Source of the DNA: Desulfoluna spongiiphila
GTDB taxonomy: Bacteria > Desulfobacterota > Desulfobacteria > Desulfobacterales > Desulfolunaceae
Direction of reading: 5' to 3'
Assembly (NCBI RefSeq): GCF_900101345.1
Contig: NZ_FMUX01000008.1
Coordinates: 1-64,000, forward strand
DNA: 64,000 nucleotides
A program made the translations under genes and the position numbers. Shown piece by piece: positions 15,728-23,332 of this stretch. Position 1 is the first letter of the stretch. Each line of letters starts with the position of its first letter. A model generated the notes under the pieces. It ran no database searches. It worked only from the letters and a program-made list of their open reading frames with translations, and was not told the DNA's origin.

Positions 15728-16552
15728 TTATGCCGTCGAGGCGGCCACCCTGGCCGGAACAGGGGTAATGCGCAAGGTCCCCGCCACCCGGCTCTCTTCC
15801 ACAAACAACCTGCACCCATACACGGTTTCCAGCCGGTTTTTCTCCAAAACCTCCGCCGGGGTCCCCAGGGCCGCCACGGCTCCCCGATGGATAAGGCAGA
15901 GGGCATCGGCGTACATGGCGGCCAGGTTCAGGTCGTGGGAGACCATCACCACCCCCGTTCCCCGTTCATGCTTCAACCGCTCCATCAAATCCATGATACG
16001 CACCTGATGGGCCAGATCCAGTGCCGAGGTGGGCTCGTCCAGGAGAATGAACTCGGGCTGCTGGCACACGGCCCGGGAGATGAAGACCCGCTGTTTTTCT
16101 CCGCCGCTGAGGGCATCCACCGACCGGTCTGCCAGGTGCAGCACATCGGTAAAGGCCATAGCCTCTTCGGCAAGGGCCAGGTCCTCCTCTTTGTGAAAGC
16201 CCAGCATGCCCAGATGGGGCGCCCGCCCCATGAGAACCACCTCCCGTACCGTCAAGGTAAAAGCACTCTCAACGGATTGGGGCAGAAACGCGATGCGGCG
16301 CGCAAGTTCCCGCCGACTCAAGCGGGAAAGTGGGGTGTCATCCATGGAGACTTCGCCTTTTCGGGGGCGGGCAAGGCCTGCCAGGCATTTCAGCAGGGTG
16401 GTTTTTCCCGTGCCGTTGGGCCCGGCGATGATGAAAAAAGAGCCCCTTTTGATGGAGAGGCTGATGTCCGTGAGCACCTCATGGTCGCCGTAACCGGTGG
16501 AGAGGCCGCATGTGGAAAGGGGAGAGCAAGGCGTCGCACAATTCGTTGTCAC
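15728..16552 (-). CDS. btuD: ABC importer ATPase, BtuD/FecE type
   Basis: A 274-residue ATPase with Walker A GPNGTGKTT (~44), Q-loop LPQSVESAF, signature LSGGEKQRV (~145), Walker B FILLDEPTSALD (~165) and a switch His in VVMVSHDLN. About 60 residues follow the core, as in BtuD/FhuC/FecE proteins for corrinoids, haem and siderophores. The start is GTG 16552, with its GTGA overlapping the permease stop. It is last in btuF-btuC-btuD. The substrate, cobalamin or another corrinoid, is inferred from the divergent B12-riboswitch operon; an iron chelate is the alternative. Confidence 0.88.
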   Translation of the reverse strand: MTTNCATPCSPLSTCGLSTGYGDHEVLTDISLSIKRGSFFIIAGPNGTGKTTLLKCLAGLARPRKGEVSMDDTPLSRLSRRELARRIAFLPQSVESAFTLTVREVVLMGRAPHLGMLGFHKEEDLALAEEAMAFTDVLHLADRSVDALSGGEKQRVFISRAVCQQPEFILLDEPTSALDLAHQVRIMDLMERLKHERGTGVVMVSHDLNLAAMYADALCLIHRGAVAALGTPAEVLEKNRLETVYGCRLFVEESRVAGTLRITPVPARVAASTA

Positions 16553-17571
16553 GATCGGCCCCTCCTTTTAAGAAGCATGATGAACAAGGGAGCACCCAGG
16601 ATGGCGGTGATGACCCCCACGGGAATTTCCCCTTCCCGTGGAATCCACCGGGCCAGCAGGTCACAGATCACCATGAAGGCCCCTCCGCCCACGATGGTGG
16701 CAGGCACCAGCACCCGGTGATCCGAGCCGAACACCTGCCGGAGGATATGGGGCACCACCAGGCCCACAAACCCCATGAGCCCGCTCTGGCAGACCATGGC
16801 ACTCACCATAAAGGAGGTGGCTACAAGAAGGACAAGGGTGGTGCGGCGGATCGAAACACCCATGGCCCGTGCCATTTCGCGCCCCATGAGCATCAGGTTC
16901 ATCTTGTGGGAGAGAAGAAAGATCACGACAAAGCAGGGCAGCACCAGAAGGGCCACCAGCCCCACCTGGGACATGTCTGCAGACGAAAGGTCCCCCATGA
17001 GCCAGAACATGATGTCGTGGAGCTTGTTCTCTTCGGAGATGGAGATGAGAAACATGATCACCGCCGAGCAGAAGGCGTTGACCATGACACCGGACAGGAG
17101 CATGGCGTCCCGGCCCACCCGGCTTTCACCCCTGGCAAGGAGAAGGACCAGAAACAGGGTGGTCATGCTGCCGGCAAAGGCCGTGAGGCTCACCCCCGGG
17201 ACCCGTGCAAACCCGGCAAGGATCCCCATGATGGCCCCGGTGGCCGCACCGCCGGAGATGCCCAGGATATAGGGCTCGGCCAGGGGGTTGCCCAGAAGGG
17301 CCTGAAACACCAGTCCCCCCAGGGAGAGCACCGCCCCGCAGAACAGGGCCATGAGGACCCGGGGCAGGCGGATGCGCTCAATGATGGCGAGCTGCAGACT
17401 GTCCGCATCAAGACTGCCCGTCAGAAGCTGCACCACCGGATGAAGGTCGATGCCGGACGGACCGGTGGCCAGTCCAAGGACAACCGCAGCCCCCAGAATC
17501 AGGGAGAGCAGGGCGGTGATGGAGAGGATACGTCGAAAAAGGCGCCCCTGTACCCGGGATGTGTCGCTCAC
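16549..17571 (-). CDS. btuC: FecCD/BtuC-family ABC permease
   Basis: A 340-residue integral membrane protein with about ten helices. FecCD motifs are visible: RLPRVLMALFCGAVLSLGG, QALLGNPLAEPYILGISGGA and VGFVGLVVPHILRQVFGSDHR with the Gly-rich loop that contacts the ATPase. The start is GTG 17571, supported by AAGGAGG eight bases upstream and by the GTGA overlap with the btuF stop. The open frame continues further upstream only into btuF. It forms the channel through which the binding protein delivers substrate. Confidence 0.9.
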   Translation of the reverse strand: MSDTSRVQGRLFRRILSITALLSLILGAAVVLGLATGPSGIDLHPVVQLLTGSLDADSLQLAIIERIRLPRVLMALFCGAVLSLGGLVFQALLGNPLAEPYILGISGGAATGAIMGILAGFARVPGVSLTAFAGSMTTLFLVLLLARGESRVGRDAMLLSGVMVNAFCSAVIMFLISISEENKLHDIMFWLMGDLSSADMSQVGLVALLVLPCFVVIFLLSHKMNLMLMGREMARAMGVSIRRTTLVLLVATSFMVSAMVCQSGLMGFVGLVVPHILRQVFGSDHRVLVPATIVGGGAFMVICDLLARWIPREGEIPVGVITAILGAPLFIMLLKRRGRS

Positions 17572-18482
17572 CGAACCGCCTCCTTGAAAAGGGTGGGGTG
17601 GATCAGGGCCGCCAGCATGGCCAGGCCGTCCACCACGCGCGGCGTGGGGCGATCCAGGATATCCGAGTTCACGATATGGATGTTGTTCATTTGAACGGCG
17701 GGAAGGGAGGGCCAGCTCTCCCACCCTTGTTTCACCGACTCAAAGTCGTCGTTTCTGGCCATGGAGGTGATGATGATCATCTCAGGAGCCAGTGCCAGCA
17801 CCTGCTCTTTGGAAAATCGGGGGTAGGGGGTCTTGCTGGTGACGATGTTCTCTCCGCCGGCCCGCCGAATCATCTCATCGAGGAAGGTGTGTGTGCCCAC
17901 GGACACGATGGGGGAGATGCCGATCTGGAAAAAGAGGCGTGGCTTGTGGGCCACCCCGGCAATGGCCCGGTCGATGGAGGCCAGCTGTGCCTCCATGGCT
18001 CCGGTGATGGCCCGTGCTTTATAGGTTGCATTAAGGAGATCGCCTATCTCATTGATAGAACGGATGATGGTATCAATGCCATCCGGATTGACCGTGTACA
18101 CGGGAATGCCGAAGGCCTTTATCCGCTCCACCACTTTTTCCGGGTTCCCGTCCTTCACCGCCAGGCAAAGATCTGGCTTTAAAGAGACAATGGTTTCAAG
18201 CTCGGGGCGAATGTAGCTTCCGACCCGGGGAAGTTTTTTTGCCGCTTCCGGGTAATCGCTGTAGCGGGTGACACCGGTAAGGAAGGATCCCTTTTCCAGG
18301 GAAAAGACGATCTCTGTGATGCTGGGGGCCAAAGACACCACCCGAAGGGGACGGTCAGGAACCGTGACGGTACAGCCTGTGGTATCGGTGAATGTCTTTG
18401 CCTCTCCGGGTGAAACGGAAAGGCCGCTGCAGAACATACCCAAAGCGAGGATAAGGATAACGCGTAAGGCTCGATTTTTCAT
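17568..18482 (-). CDS. btuF: BtuF-like periplasmic binding protein
   Basis: A 304-residue class III binding protein. The signal peptide spans ~1-28 (MKNRALRVILILALGMFCSG). Lobe one begins RVVSLAPSITEIVFSLEKG, the usual BtuF/TroA start, and a long linking helix (~155-185) separates the lobes. The C-terminal lobe includes IVTSKTPYPRFSKEQVLALAPEMIIIT. It captures the substrate for BtuCD. The start is ATG 18482, the only one preceding a good signal sequence; its ribosome site is weak (GGAG 13 nt away). Its 5' end faces the B12 riboswitch, but that switch points the other way. Confidence 0.88.
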   Translation of the reverse strand: MKNRALRVILILALGMFCSGLSVSPGEAKTFTDTTGCTVTVPDRPLRVVSLAPSITEIVFSLEKGSFLTGVTRYSDYPEAAKKLPRVGSYIRPELETIVSLKPDLCLAVKDGNPEKVVERIKAFGIPVYTVNPDGIDTIIRSINEIGDLLNATYKARAITGAMEAQLASIDRAIAGVAHKPRLFFQIGISPIVSVGTHTFLDEMIRRAGGENIVTSKTPYPRFSKEQVLALAPEMIIITSMARNDDFESVKQGWESWPSLPAVQMNNIHIVNSDILDRPTPRVVDGLAMLAALIHPTLFKEAVR

Positions 18483-18635
18483 GATGTTATCAGTGAGCTC
18501 CCATGGGATCGGGTCCCCGCACATCCGTGGATATGCTTGAATCCAAAGGGTTCGAGCCTGATTGCCGGATTCTCCCCACAAGGGAAAATTATCCTTGACA
18601 TAGGACATTTCTATGGAATAGTAAACGAGAAATTC

Positions 18636-18815
18636 AGGTGCTTTTCACCTTTGCACGGAGCAAGGGGGGAAGAGAATAGGGAATCCCGTGAAATTCGGGA
18701 ACGGACCCGCCGCTGTAAGTGGGGACTGTTTCGGCCACCATGCCACTGGGTGTTGCAAGACACTCGGGAAGGCGCGCCGAACGGAGTGATCCGCGAGTCA
18801 GAAGACCTGCCTGGA
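18636..18815 (+). promoter_or_regulatory. Cobalamin riboswitch 1
   Basis: The B12-box elements occur in order: a GGTGC start near 18638, GGGAATCCCGTGAAATTCGG, GGACCCGCCGCTGTAAG (~18703), GCCACTG, GGGAAGG, and GAGTCAGAAGACCTGCC near 18795-18811. It binds adenosylcobalamin and related corrinoids. It reads toward the DUF2162-CobN-CbiK operon, with an intrinsic terminator at 18908 as the likely output. Confidence 0.95.
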
Positions 18816-18907
18816 TGGAGATTGTCTCTACGCCCGTGGTAAAGGCCGAGATGCGCTGCGATGCATGCTTTTTTGTGTGCCACGCCTTTTTATGTGGGAA
18901 AATACGG

Positions 18908-18946
18908 ATCCCCGCACCTTGAACCAGAGGTGCGGGGATTTTTTGT
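18908..18946 (+). terminator. Attenuator of riboswitch 1
   Basis: A 12-bp perfect stem, ATCCCCGCACCT with its complement AGGTGCGGGGAT, is followed by TTTTTG. It lies ~95 nt after the riboswitch and ~90 nt before the first gene. This is the standard position for B12-dependent premature termination. Confidence 0.9.
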
Positions 18947-19038
18947 TTTTATGACCCGCACCCTCCATCCCGGCCTTTTTTATATGTATTCCAACGGATA
19001 CCACGCCGTTGCCGCATCACAGGAAGGAGTCAATTGCC

Positions 19039-19776
19039 ATGGAATGGAAAAGCCTGATTGCCGGATTGGTCTTTACCATGGGAATTTACGCCGCCAAATG
19101 CGGCATCGGCCTGGCCTGCGGGTGGGCGGAACAAGGGAACAAGGGGCGTCAATTCACCTTTCTCGGGGCAGCGGCCCTTGCCTATACCCTCCTGTTTGCC
19201 GGGAGTTACCTGCTCCTTACCCGTGTAAATCTCTTAAACCAGCTCCTTATCGTAGAGCACCTGGTGAAGTGGGCCATGGCTGTTCACGCTGCCATGGCCT
19301 CGCTTCTCCTCGTGTGGGGCACCGCCTTGCTGAAAAAACCTTCAACAGAAACGGGTCCCGTCCGGGGCTGGCTGCTTTTTGCCCTGCCGTGCCCGGTGTG
19401 TATGGGGGTGATTTTACTCACCGTTGCCTTTGTCATAAGTTTTTTTCCGGAAACGGCCTTTGCCATGACCGCCATGGCCTGGGGCGTTTTCGCTGTTGTG
19501 GCCTCTGCCGGATTTTTTATCGCCCGGGGCCTGGGCGAGCGGTTTGACACCCCACACCATGTGATGGGGACGATGATGGTCTTTGCAGCACTCTGGTTTC
19601 TCCTCACCGTCTTGGTGGTTCCCCATGTCTCTGAACTGCCGGATGTGTTTGCCATGGCGTCCAGCGCCACCGACGCGGCCCGCGACCCGGGAAGTGCCCC
19701 CCTGTGGGTGCTCGTTTTCGGATGTTGCCTGTTCAGCGCCGGTGTCTGCGCGGATCGGTTTATTCATACTCATTGA
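19039..19776 (+). CDS. DUF2162-family membrane protein
   Basis: A 245-residue inner-membrane protein with seven or so helices, resembling the DUF2162 putative transporters. Conserved features are an early Cys in YAAKCGIGLACG and a helix pair around FALPCPVCMGVILLTVAFVISFF (~115-138) with two Cys near the membrane. The start is ATG 19039 with AGGAAGGAG upstream. It is the first gene after the riboswitch attenuator. In methanogens and some sulfate reducers DUF2162 occurs with MotA/TolQ, DUF2149 and CobN-like genes, as here. Its function is unknown; a transport or thiol-redox role in the B12/cobalt machine is only a guess. Confidence 0.8.
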   Translation: MEWKSLIAGLVFTMGIYAAKCGIGLACGWAEQGNKGRQFTFLGAAALAYTLLFAGSYLLLTRVNLLNQLLIVEHLVKWAMAVHAAMASLLLVWGTALLKKPSTETGPVRGWLLFALPCPVCMGVILLTVAFVISFFPETAFAMTAMAWGVFAVVASAGFFIARGLGERFDTPHHVMGTMMVFAALWFLLTVLVVPHVSELPDVFAMASSATDAARDPGSAPLWVLVFGCCLFSAGVCADRFIHTH

Positions 19777-19796
19777 CGTTTTTTAAGGATTCGTAC

Positions 19797-20429
19797 GTGC
19801 AAACGGCAGCTTTGATTAAAAGTTACATCTATGTGGTCTCCTCCTCCCTTCTCTACCCGGTCCTTATCCTCCTGGCCTTTCTCACCTTCTGGGCCGTGGT
19901 GTGCGGGGGGGCTCTTTTTTCTGAATGGGTGCGCCGCCACCGGATCGTCCGGGACACCGACGGACCGGATCTCTTTTTCAAGCCCGACCACGCCCTGTAC
20001 ACCACGCCCCGCGTGAGCCGGTATGTGGCGCGGTTAAAGGGGCTCCTTGAAAAAAACGGTGGCGCCTCCGATCTGGAGGTCGAAAGCCTGCTGCAAGAGG
20101 CCACGCGCCGACTTTTTTCCTCCTTGGACATGTATCGCCTGGTGGTCCGCGTGGGTCCGGGCCTGGGGCTTATCGGGACCCTGATACCCATGGGAACGGG
20201 CCTTGCCGCTTTAGGGCAGGGAGACCTGTCCATGCTCTCCTCCGAGTTGGTCATCGCCTTTACCACCACGGTGGTGGGCCTTGCCGTGGGGCTTCTGGCC
20301 TATCTTTTCCTTGTGGTGAAAAACCGTTGGGCAGATGAGGACCTCCTGAACATGGAGGTGGCCACCGAAGCCCTGGCCGGTTCCCCGCACAACGGTGCAA
20401 CAGGGGCGTCCGCCGGGGAGGCGGCATGA
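19797..20429 (+). CDS. MotA/TolQ/ExbB-like proton-channel subunit
   Basis: A 210-residue protein with three membrane segments: ~10-33, ~120-145 (VRVGPGLGLIGTLIPMGTGLAAL) and ~150-180 (LVIAFTTTVVGLAVGLLAYLFLVV). The second and third form the conserved TolQ/ExbB pair that lines the proton path. A cytoplasmic loop lies between TM1 and TM2. The start is GTG 19797 with AAGGA upstream. It overlaps the next gene, DUF2149, by four bases (ATGA). It probably makes a proton-driven motor with DUF2149 serving CobN, separate from the exbB-exbD-tonB set at 31460. Confidence 0.85.
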   Translation: MQTAALIKSYIYVVSSSLLYPVLILLAFLTFWAVVCGGALFSEWVRRHRIVRDTDGPDLFFKPDHALYTTPRVSRYVARLKGLLEKNGGASDLEVESLLQEATRRLFSSLDMYRLVVRVGPGLGLIGTLIPMGTGLAALGQGDLSMLSSELVIAFTTTVVGLAVGLLAYLFLVVKNRWADEDLLNMEVATEALAGSPHNGATGASAGEAA

Positions 20430-20794
20430 GGTACCTGAAAAAACGCCGCTATGCAACCGGAGCAGTGCAGGGCCGGCCCATGGCCTCGGACCCCATGGAC
20501 GGGGTGGCCAACCTCTTTGACATCGGCCTGGTCTTTATCGTGGGGCTCATCGTGACCCTTTTTTCCACCTATCGCCTCCACGACCTCTTCAACGAAGAGA
20601 GCGAGATGACCATTGTTAAAAAAAACAAAAACGGAGAAATGGAGATCATCACCAAATCAAAGCGAAAAATCGAAGCGCTGAAAGTCTCCAAAAGCATGGG
20701 AGAGGGAGAGGGGCACCGCATGGGCGTGGCCTATCAACTGGAAGACGGGTCCATGGTCTATGTGCCCGACGGAACCGAAGCCGCATCGGATTGA
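20426..20794 (+). CDS. DUF2149 protein, ExbD/TolR-like
   Basis: A 122-residue protein of the DUF2149 family. One membrane segment lies at ~27-47 (DGVANLFDIGLVFIVGLIVTLF). The Asp at the start of the helix is placed like the proton-carrying Asp of ExbD/TolR. A basic N terminus lies inside, and an extracytoplasmic C-terminal domain of about 70 residues follows. The start overlaps the previous stop. Pairing with a TolQ-like gene supports an ExbD-like stator role; this is inference, since the family is formally uncharacterised. Confidence 0.82.
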   Translation: MRYLKKRRYATGAVQGRPMASDPMDGVANLFDIGLVFIVGLIVTLFSTYRLHDLFNEESEMTIVKKNKNGEMEIITKSKRKIEALKVSKSMGEGEGHRMGVAYQLEDGSMVYVPDGTEAASD

Positions 20795-20843
20795 CCGCCT
20801 GCGCCATGCACACTCACACGACTCTCAACCGGGGAACCAGACT

Positions 20844-22850
20844 ATGAAATGGATTTGCAAGGGGGCGGCAGGGGCCATCCTCACTCTTTTTTGTTTTTTT
20901 TACCTTCCGGCGTCCTGGGCCGCCACCGTCACCGATTCCACAGGCAGCACCCTTGCCTTTGATCACCCGCCGACCCGTGTGGTGTCCCTGGTTCCCTCCC
21001 TCACCGAAGCCCTTTTTGTCATGGGGGCGGGCGAGCAGGTGGTGGGGGTCACCCTCCACGACACCTGGCCGCCGGCGGCCAACACGAAAACCGTGGTGGG
21101 AGGTTTTTTCAAGCCCTCCGTGGACAAAGTCCTCACGCTCAATCCCGACCTGGTGTTTGCCTCCGGCATCCAAAAGGAGGTCATGGACGCCTTAAGCGGA
21201 CATATCCCGGTTGTCCGCCTGGACCCGGGCTCCGTGGAAGAGGCCTTTGAGCAGATAAGGCTCATGGGACGCATCATGGGCTGCGAGGCCGGTGCGGAAA
21301 AAATTGTCACCGACAACCGGCGCATCCTTGCCGATATCCAAAAGAAAATGGCGGCCATTCCGCCAGCCAAACGCAAACGGGTGCTGCGGCTCATGGGACG
21401 CACCAGCATCATGACCCCCGGGGCCGACTCCTTTCAGCAGGAGCTCATCAAACTGGCCGGGGGCATCCCCCACGGTATCAAACGAGACGGCGCGGTGATT
21501 TCCCTCACCGACGGGGAGTTTCTCGCCTTTAATCCGGACGTGATCTACGGATGCGGCGGGGACAAAAAAGCAGCCGAGCTGCTCTTTGCCAACCCGGCCT
21601 TCGGCTCGGTTCCCGCCGTTAAAAACAACCGCATCGACTATTACCCCTGCGAGCTCACCTGCCGGGCATCCACCCATGTGGGCTATTTTGTCTCCTGGCT
21701 GGCTTCAAATCTCTATTCCGCAGAATTCTCCCTTCGGAAAAACCAGATCCACCCCGATGCCGTCAACGATCGGATCCCGGTCCCCCTTGACCTGAAGTAC
21801 GTCAAAAAAGCGACCCTGAACCACGCCATCCTCTACGATTTTTCGTCCAAGAGCCTGGAGGTTGCCTTCACCTCCCCGAAGACAATCCTCTCGACCCTGG
21901 ACGGCTGGCAGGAGAACATATCCACCGTGGGCAACAACTACATGCCGCCCCAGTGCTGGCGGCTGGCCCACGAAGGGGGCTTTGAGGGCATGAAGCAGGA
22001 CATCTTCGCCATGCTGGGGGTCAAAGGGGAGACCACGAGTTTTCTCTTCACCGGCGCGGACATGGACAACTTCAGCAAAAAAACAGCCTCCTTCCGGGAC
22101 ATGAGCGTCACGGTGCTGGCAACAGCCGGGGTCTGTTCCAACGCCATGCGCATGGGCAAGGACACCGGCAGCTATTACGAGCCCGGCACCATCAACATCC
22201 TGATCCTGCCCAACATGCATCTTTCAAGGCGGGCCATGAGCCGCGCCGTGATCTCGGCCACCGAAGGGAAAACCGCCGCCCTCCAGGACCTGGACGTGCG
22301 AAGCAGCTACACCCCCTTGGTGAACTCTGCCACGGGTACGGGCACGGACAACATTCTCATTGCCGAAGGGGAGGGCGTTTCCGTTGACAACGCCGGGGGC
22401 CACACCAAGATGGGCGAGCTTATCGCCACGGCGGTCTATGAAGCCGTTACCGAGGCGATTTTCAAGCAAAACGGCCTGACCCCGCATCGCAGCGTGTTCA
22501 GGCGCCTCAAGGATCGGCAGCTCACCGTCTCCGACCTTGTGGGAGACAGCTCCTGCCCCTGCAACACCACCTCCGGCGGCACGGGCACCCCCGCCTACGC
22601 CAAATTGGAAACCCTCCTGCTGGAACCCCGGTACGCCGCCTTTCTGGAGACCGCCATGGCCCTCTCCGATGCCTGGGAACGCGGGCTGGTCACAGACCTG
22701 TCTGCCTACACAGGCTGGTGCAACGAAATGGCAAAGGAGATCGCAGGGGGACAGGTTCCCGACAGGAGCTTCACCGGGGACACCGATCTGCCCAAACCCC
22801 TGGGCCTTGCCGTGGACGCCCTGCTTAAGGGGATTGAATACAAAAAATAA
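20844..22850 (+). CDS. Exported BtuF::CbiZ fusion
   Basis: A 668-residue two-domain protein. The signal peptide spans ~1-28. A BtuF-like binding domain occupies ~29-295, starting RVVSLVPSLTEALFVMGAGEQVVG. A CbiZ-like adenosylcobinamide amidohydrolase domain follows at ~340-560, with VTVLATAGVCSNAMRMG, TINILILPNMHLSRRAMSRAV and NAGGHTKMGELIATAVYEAV. The last ~105 residues contain SCPCN and are unassigned. CbiZ normally opens the nucleotide-loop amide of adenosylcobinamides in the cytoplasm so foreign corrinoids can be remade. Here the signal peptide would place it outside the cytoplasm, next to a corrinoid-binding domain. ATG 20844 follows DUF2149 by 49 nt; the ribosome site is weak. Confidence 0.88.
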   Translation: MKWICKGAAGAILTLFCFFYLPASWAATVTDSTGSTLAFDHPPTRVVSLVPSLTEALFVMGAGEQVVGVTLHDTWPPAANTKTVVGGFFKPSVDKVLTLNPDLVFASGIQKEVMDALSGHIPVVRLDPGSVEEAFEQIRLMGRIMGCEAGAEKIVTDNRRILADIQKKMAAIPPAKRKRVLRLMGRTSIMTPGADSFQQELIKLAGGIPHGIKRDGAVISLTDGEFLAFNPDVIYGCGGDKKAAELLFANPAFGSVPAVKNNRIDYYPCELTCRASTHVGYFVSWLASNLYSAEFSLRKNQIHPDAVNDRIPVPLDLKYVKKATLNHAILYDFSSKSLEVAFTSPKTILSTLDGWQENISTVGNNYMPPQCWRLAHEGGFEGMKQDIFAMLGVKGETTSFLFTGADMDNFSKKTASFRDMSVTVLATAGVCSNAMRMGKDTGSYYEPGTINILILPNMHLSRRAMSRAVISATEGKTAALQDLDVRSSYTPLVNSATGTGTDNILIAEGEGVSVDNAGGHTKMGELIATAVYEAVTEAIFKQNGLTPHRSVFRRLKDRQLTVSDLVGDSSCPCNTTSGGTGTPAYAKLETLLLEPRYAAFLETAMALSDAWERGLVTDLSAYTGWCNEMAKEIAGGQVPDRSFTGDTDLPKPLGLAVDALLKGIEYKK

Positions 22851-22868
22851 GGGAACTGTTCAGCGTAT

Positions 22869-23101
22869 GCCTCCGGCGGCCCTGCCGGGGGCTAAACTTT
22901 TAAAAAGTTTAACAAATAGGTTAAAAAAACAGATTCTGTCCAGCCTTGGTCAAAGGCGGATGTGATTTTCCCCGAGGAATCCGCCTACGCCCATGTGTAT
23001 GCGTCATTGTTCGACCGACATCCAGGGGGCTACGGCGCGACAAGCGAGGGGAAAAACGCATCCGCAACCTGCTTTCAAGGTGGCACACGTTGCCGCCGGA
23101 G
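22869..23101 (+). repeat. Dispersed palindromic repeat, long copy
   Basis: The left end is GCCTCCGGCGGCCCTGCCGG, then an AAACTTTTTAAAAAGTTT-type stem and ACAAATAGG. The right end is the GCATCCGCAACCTGCTTTC and TTGCCGCCGGA block. AACTGTTCAGC just before it matches the outer repeat of other copies. It is 233 bp, about 60 bp longer than the standard 172-bp core; the extra DNA is near 22985-23040. It lies between BtuF::CbiZ and cobN. Confidence 0.85.
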
Positions 23102-23238
23102 TTATTCCGGTTACTGTTAACCCATGAATTGACACGGGAGCACCGGCAGCTCATGCATTTGCGACGTACGAGGCATCCCCCTCACCCTTCACGCGAATGC
23201 GAACGCGAGGCGCCCGGAGTACCGACAGCCGTAGAGCA

Positions 23239-23283
23239 TTCGCAAACCCGCTTTCAAGGTGGCGTCACCTTGCCGCCGGAGGC
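23239..23283 (+). repeat. Right half copy of the dispersed repeat
   Basis: The sequence CGCAAACCCGCTTTCAAGG and the end TTGCCGCCGGAGGC match the right third of the family. No left half is visible. It ends ~50 nt before cobN. Confidence 0.7.
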
Positions 23284-23332
23284 ATCGCTTTTGTATTTTT
23301 TAACCTGATTTACCCACAAGAAGGCATTGTCA

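Noticed and set aside
23327..23329. TTG 23327 as the cobN start
   Set aside because: AAGAAGG ends only about three bases before it, too close for initiation. TTG 23333 has normal spacing and gives the same signal peptide.
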